From contig JBLIAZ010000105.1 in NCBI GenBank assembly GCA_047631875.1, positions 1 to 8,588 of the forward strand: a DNA stretch of 8,588 bases. Direction: 5' to 3'. Made by a program: the position numbers and the translations under genes. The notes beneath the pieces were generated by a model that saw only the letters and a program-made list of their open reading frames with translations, was not told where the DNA came from and did no database searches. This DNA is from JBLIAZ01 sp047631875 (GTDB lineage Bacteria; Bacteroidota; Bacteroidia; Flavobacteriales_C; GCA-002722245). Each line of letters begins with the position of its first letter. The first letter of the stretch is position 1. Positions 6,337 to 8,588 of this stretch are shown here, piece by piece.

Positions 6337-8202
6337 ATGAGCGCGGAAAATAGCTATACGGAAGACAATATACGATCGCTAGATTGGAAGGAGCATATTA
6401 GGCTAAGACCCGGCATGTATATTGGTAAATTGGGCGATGGCGCTACAGCCGATGATGGTATCTACATTCTCATAAAAGAAGTGATTGACAATTCTGTTGA
6501 TGAATTTGTCATGGGAAATGGTAAACGAATTGACATTACCGTAAAAGATAAAAAAGTAATTATACGAGATTTTGGTCGTGGAATTCCTTTGGGCAAAGTG
6601 GTCGATGTTGTTTCTAAAATAAATACAGGAGCAAAATACGACAGCAAGGCCTTTAAAAAATCGGTGGGATTAAACGGAGTGGGTACAAAAGCAGTCAATG
6701 CCTTGTCAAGTCATTTTATTGTTGAATCTTACAGAGAAGGAGAAAAAAAATCAGCAACCTTTCAACGAGGTGTTTTGCTCGAAGAGACAGAGATACTTCA
6801 GGATAATAGTAATAGAAACGGAACCTACGTTGAGTTTATTCCTGACGAAGAAATTTTCAAAGATTTTCATTATCGTTTTCAATACATTGAAGACTTACTC
6901 TGGAATTACTGTTATTTAAATAGAGGGTTATCCCTTTATTTTAATGGTGAAAAAATGACTTCTGAAAACGGATTGAGAGATCTGTTGACAGAGAATATGA
7001 ATGGAGAACCTTTGTATCCGATTATTCATATTGAAGATGAAGATATTGAACTAGCTCTTACCCATGGTAGCAGTTATGGCGAAGAGTATTATTCGTTTGT
7101 TAATGGTCAGCACACCACCCAAGGGGGTACTCACCTTACAGCGTTTAGGGAAGCAGTAGCCAGAGTTATCAAAGATTTTTATGGTAAAAATTATGAACCT
7201 GTTGATATAAGAAGCTCTATTGTAGTTGCACTTGCGGTGAAAGTGGTGGAACCTGTTTTTGAATCTCAAACAAAAACAAAATTAGGGTCGAACGAAATTG
7301 AACCCGATGGGAAATCCATGCGTGCCTTTGTATCTGATTTCTTAAAAGAAAAATTAGATAATTTTTTACACAGAAATCCTAAAGTTGCTGAAGAACTTGA
7401 GAAAAAAATAAAACAATCAGAAAAAGAGCGAAAAGAATTAAGCGGTATTAGAAAGCTAGCCAAAGACAGAGCTAAAAAAGCTAACCTTCACAACAAAAAA
7501 CTAAGAGATTGTAGAATTCACCTTAGCGACACCAAAAAAGATGATCGAATAGTTGATTCTACATTGTTCATTACCGAGGGTGATTCGGCAAGTGGATCTA
7601 TTACCAAATCTAGGAATGTTAACACACAAGCAGTCTTCAGTTTGAAAGGAAAGCCATTAAACTCTTATGGATTAAGTAAAAAAATAGTTTACGAAAACGA
7701 AGAGTTTAATTTAATTCAAGCGGCATTAAACATTGAAGACGGATTAGAAAACTTACGATACAACAAAGTGGTGATTGCTACCGATGCCGATGTGGATGGA
7801 ATGCACATACGTTTGTTGCTGATGACTTTTTTCTTGCAGTTTTTCCCTGATTTAGTAAAACAAAGACACCTGTACATTTTACAAACCCCACTTTTTAGGG
7901 TTAGAAACAAAAAAGAGACTATCTATTGTTACTCCGACGAAGAACGACAAAGAGCTATTCAGAAAGTTGGGAAGAATCCTGAGATAACTCGATTTAAGGG
8001 ACTTGGAGAAATATCTCCTGATGAGTTTAAAGAATTCATTGGTGAAAACATTCGATTAGAACCAGTGTTGCTTGCCAAAGAAAATAACTTAAAAGAACTC
8101 TTGGAGTTTTATATGGGTAAAAACACCCCCGTGAGGCAAATGTTTATCATTGACAATCTTAGAATAGAGAAAGATTTAGCAGAAGAACTAGCCTCCCTTT
8201 AG
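6337..8202 (+). CDS. parE: DNA topoisomerase IV subunit B (ParE)
   Basis: ATPase subunit of topoisomerase IV, which with ParC cuts and passes duplex DNA to decatenate replicated chromosomes. Length 621 aa fits Bacteroidota ParE. GHKL ATPase domain: E48 and N52 in KEVIDNSVDE, D78-F-G-R-G-I-P for ATP/Mg binding, and the lid G111-LNGVGTKAVNAL. The transducer domain has the QTK loop at 311-313. A lysine-rich linker (about 350-400, KKANLHNKKLRDC) precedes the TOPRIM domain, with E414-GDSASGS and D483-A-D-V-D-G, the acidic residues that hold catalytic Mg. FKGLGE (553-558) follows. I prefer ParE to GyrB because of the LDWKEHIRLRPGMYIGKLGDG opening, the EGDSASGS form instead of EGDSAGGS, and the parC gene directly downstream. 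All catalytic residues are present. The ATG at 6337 has a purine-rich ribosome binding site. No convincing promoter is seen in the 96 bases after the preceding terminator. Confidence 0.95.
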   Translation: MSAENSYTEDNIRSLDWKEHIRLRPGMYIGKLGDGATADDGIYILIKEVIDNSVDEFVMGNGKRIDITVKDKKVIIRDFGRGIPLGKVVDVVSKINTGAKYDSKAFKKSVGLNGVGTKAVNALSSHFIVESYREGEKKSATFQRGVLLEETEILQDNSNRNGTYVEFIPDEEIFKDFHYRFQYIEDLLWNYCYLNRGLSLYFNGEKMTSENGLRDLLTENMNGEPLYPIIHIEDEDIELALTHGSSYGEEYYSFVNGQHTTQGGTHLTAFREAVARVIKDFYGKNYEPVDIRSSIVVALAVKVVEPVFESQTKTKLGSNEIEPDGKSMRAFVSDFLKEKLDNFLHRNPKVAEELEKKIKQSEKERKELSGIRKLAKDRAKKANLHNKKLRDCRIHLSDTKKDDRIVDSTLFITEGDSASGSITKSRNVNTQAVFSLKGKPLNSYGLSKKIVYENEEFNLIQAALNIEDGLENLRYNKVVIATDADVDGMHIRLLLMTFFLQFFPDLVKQRHLYILQTPLFRVRNKKETIYCYSDEERQRAIQKVGKNPEITRFKGLGEISPDEFKEFIGENIRLEPVLLAKENNLKELLEFYMGKNTPVRQMFIIDNLRIEKDLAEELASL

Positions 8203-8226
8203 TACCAATTATATAAGCATCAGATT

Positions 8227-8588
8227 TTGGAAGATAACGAGCAAGAAGAGAACTTAGAAAATGGTGAATTACAAAATGTAATTACCGTTTCTGGCATGTA
8301 CGAGGATTGGTTTTTAGATTATGCATCTTATGTGATATTAGAACGAGCGATACCTGCTTTGTTTGACGGATTAAAACCTGTTCAGCGACGTATCATGCAT
8401 TCGATGAAAGATTTAGATGATGGACGTTACAATAAAGTAGCAAATATCATTGGTCATACGATGAAGTATCATCCGCACGGAGATGCTTCTATTGGTGATG
8501 CGCTAGTACAATTGGGCCAAAAGGATCTATTAGTCGATTGTCAAGGTAACTGGGGAAACATATTAACGGGGGATTCTGCTGCGGCACC
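8227..8588 (+). CDS. parC: DNA topoisomerase IV subunit A (ParC), 5' part, cut by window edge
   Basis: The visible N-terminal 120 residues belong to the breakage-reunion subunit of topoisomerase IV. The conserved stretch begins SGMYEDWFLDYASYVILERA, then DGLKPVQRRIMHSM, the helix-turn-helix region HTMKYHPHGDASIGDAL, and QGNWGNILTGDSAAAP. The active-site tyrosine should be only a few residues past the window end. Start: the frame has no ATG between the parE stop and 8296. Starting at 8296 would remove the SG and the acidic leader that Bacteroidota ParC proteins usually have before MYEDW, so TTG 8227 (leader (M)EDNEQEENLENG) is preferred; ATT 8224 is a less likely choice. No Shine-Dalgarno is visible. 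It lies 24 bases after parE, in the same frame, so cotranscription is likely. Confidence 0.9.
   Translation, partial: MEDNEQEENLENGELQNVITVSGMYEDWFLDYASYVILERAIPALFDGLKPVQRRIMHSMKDLDDGRYNKVANIIGHTMKYHPHGDASIGDALVQLGQKDLLVDCQGNWGNILTGDSAAA

Noticed and set aside
6126..6338. 70-codon minus-strand frame across the terminator and the parE leader
   Set aside because: It overlaps the 3' end of paralog 3, the terminator and the palindrome, and its translation has no recognisable features.
6698..6919. 73-codon plus-strand frame inside parE
   Set aside because: It is an out-of-frame reading of conserved parE sequence.
6337..8202. GyrB in place of ParE
   Set aside because: The N-terminal motif, the EGDSASGS TOPRIM form and the adjacent parC fit ParE. 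The GyrB features (YEVVDNSIDEA, EGDSAGGS) are not present.
8261..8280. ATG 8261 as an alternative parC start or small leader ORF
   Set aside because: It is out of frame and ends after six codons, within what is better read as the parC leader.

Overview
The window looks like AT-rich Bacteroidota DNA, probably Flavobacteriales or a close relative. Three long secreted proteins end in type IX secretion (T9SS) type A sorting domains, two of them can be seen to carry a GEVED domain, and all three are built from PKD/Ig-like modules. The fourth and fifth genes are the adjacent parE-parC pair in the form typical of this phylum. Two TAnnTTTG-like promoter elements, the -7 type used in this phylum, fit the same assignment. 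The species cannot be read from the window.

Layout: (1) 1-944 is the 3' part of a secreted T9SS protein whose start lies to the left. A rho-independent terminator follows. (2) 1043-3421 is a complete second paralog whose last 313 residues align without gaps to the first, about 80% identical by eye. It ends in a terminator of the same descent. (3) 3472-3837 is a 366-base AT-rich gap with a probable promoter and a small hairpin. (4) 3838-6186 is a third, more diverged paralog with its own terminator. (5) 6337-8202 encodes ParE, the ATPase/TOPRIM subunit of topoisomerase IV. (6) From 8227 to the window edge is the 5' end of parC, which seems to use TTG as its start codon.

The three surface proteins form a tandem paralog array, each copy probably its own transcription unit. 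They are likely exported by Sec, passed through the T9SS and cleaved or anchored at the C-terminus. Their ligands or functions cannot be told from sequence. ParE and ParC together make the topoisomerase IV heterotetramer that decatenates daughter chromosomes, and they are probably cotranscribed.

The most unusual structures are around parE. A perfect 20-bp palindrome lies 20 bases before its start codon, and 12 bases of it recur inside the first codons, so the leader could fold in two mutually exclusive ways, one closing the ribosome binding site and AUG into a loop. parC is in the same frame as parE with only the TAG stop between them and has no upstream ATG. I see no mobile element, CRISPR array, tRNA or rRNA, and no clear evidence of a wholly new system.
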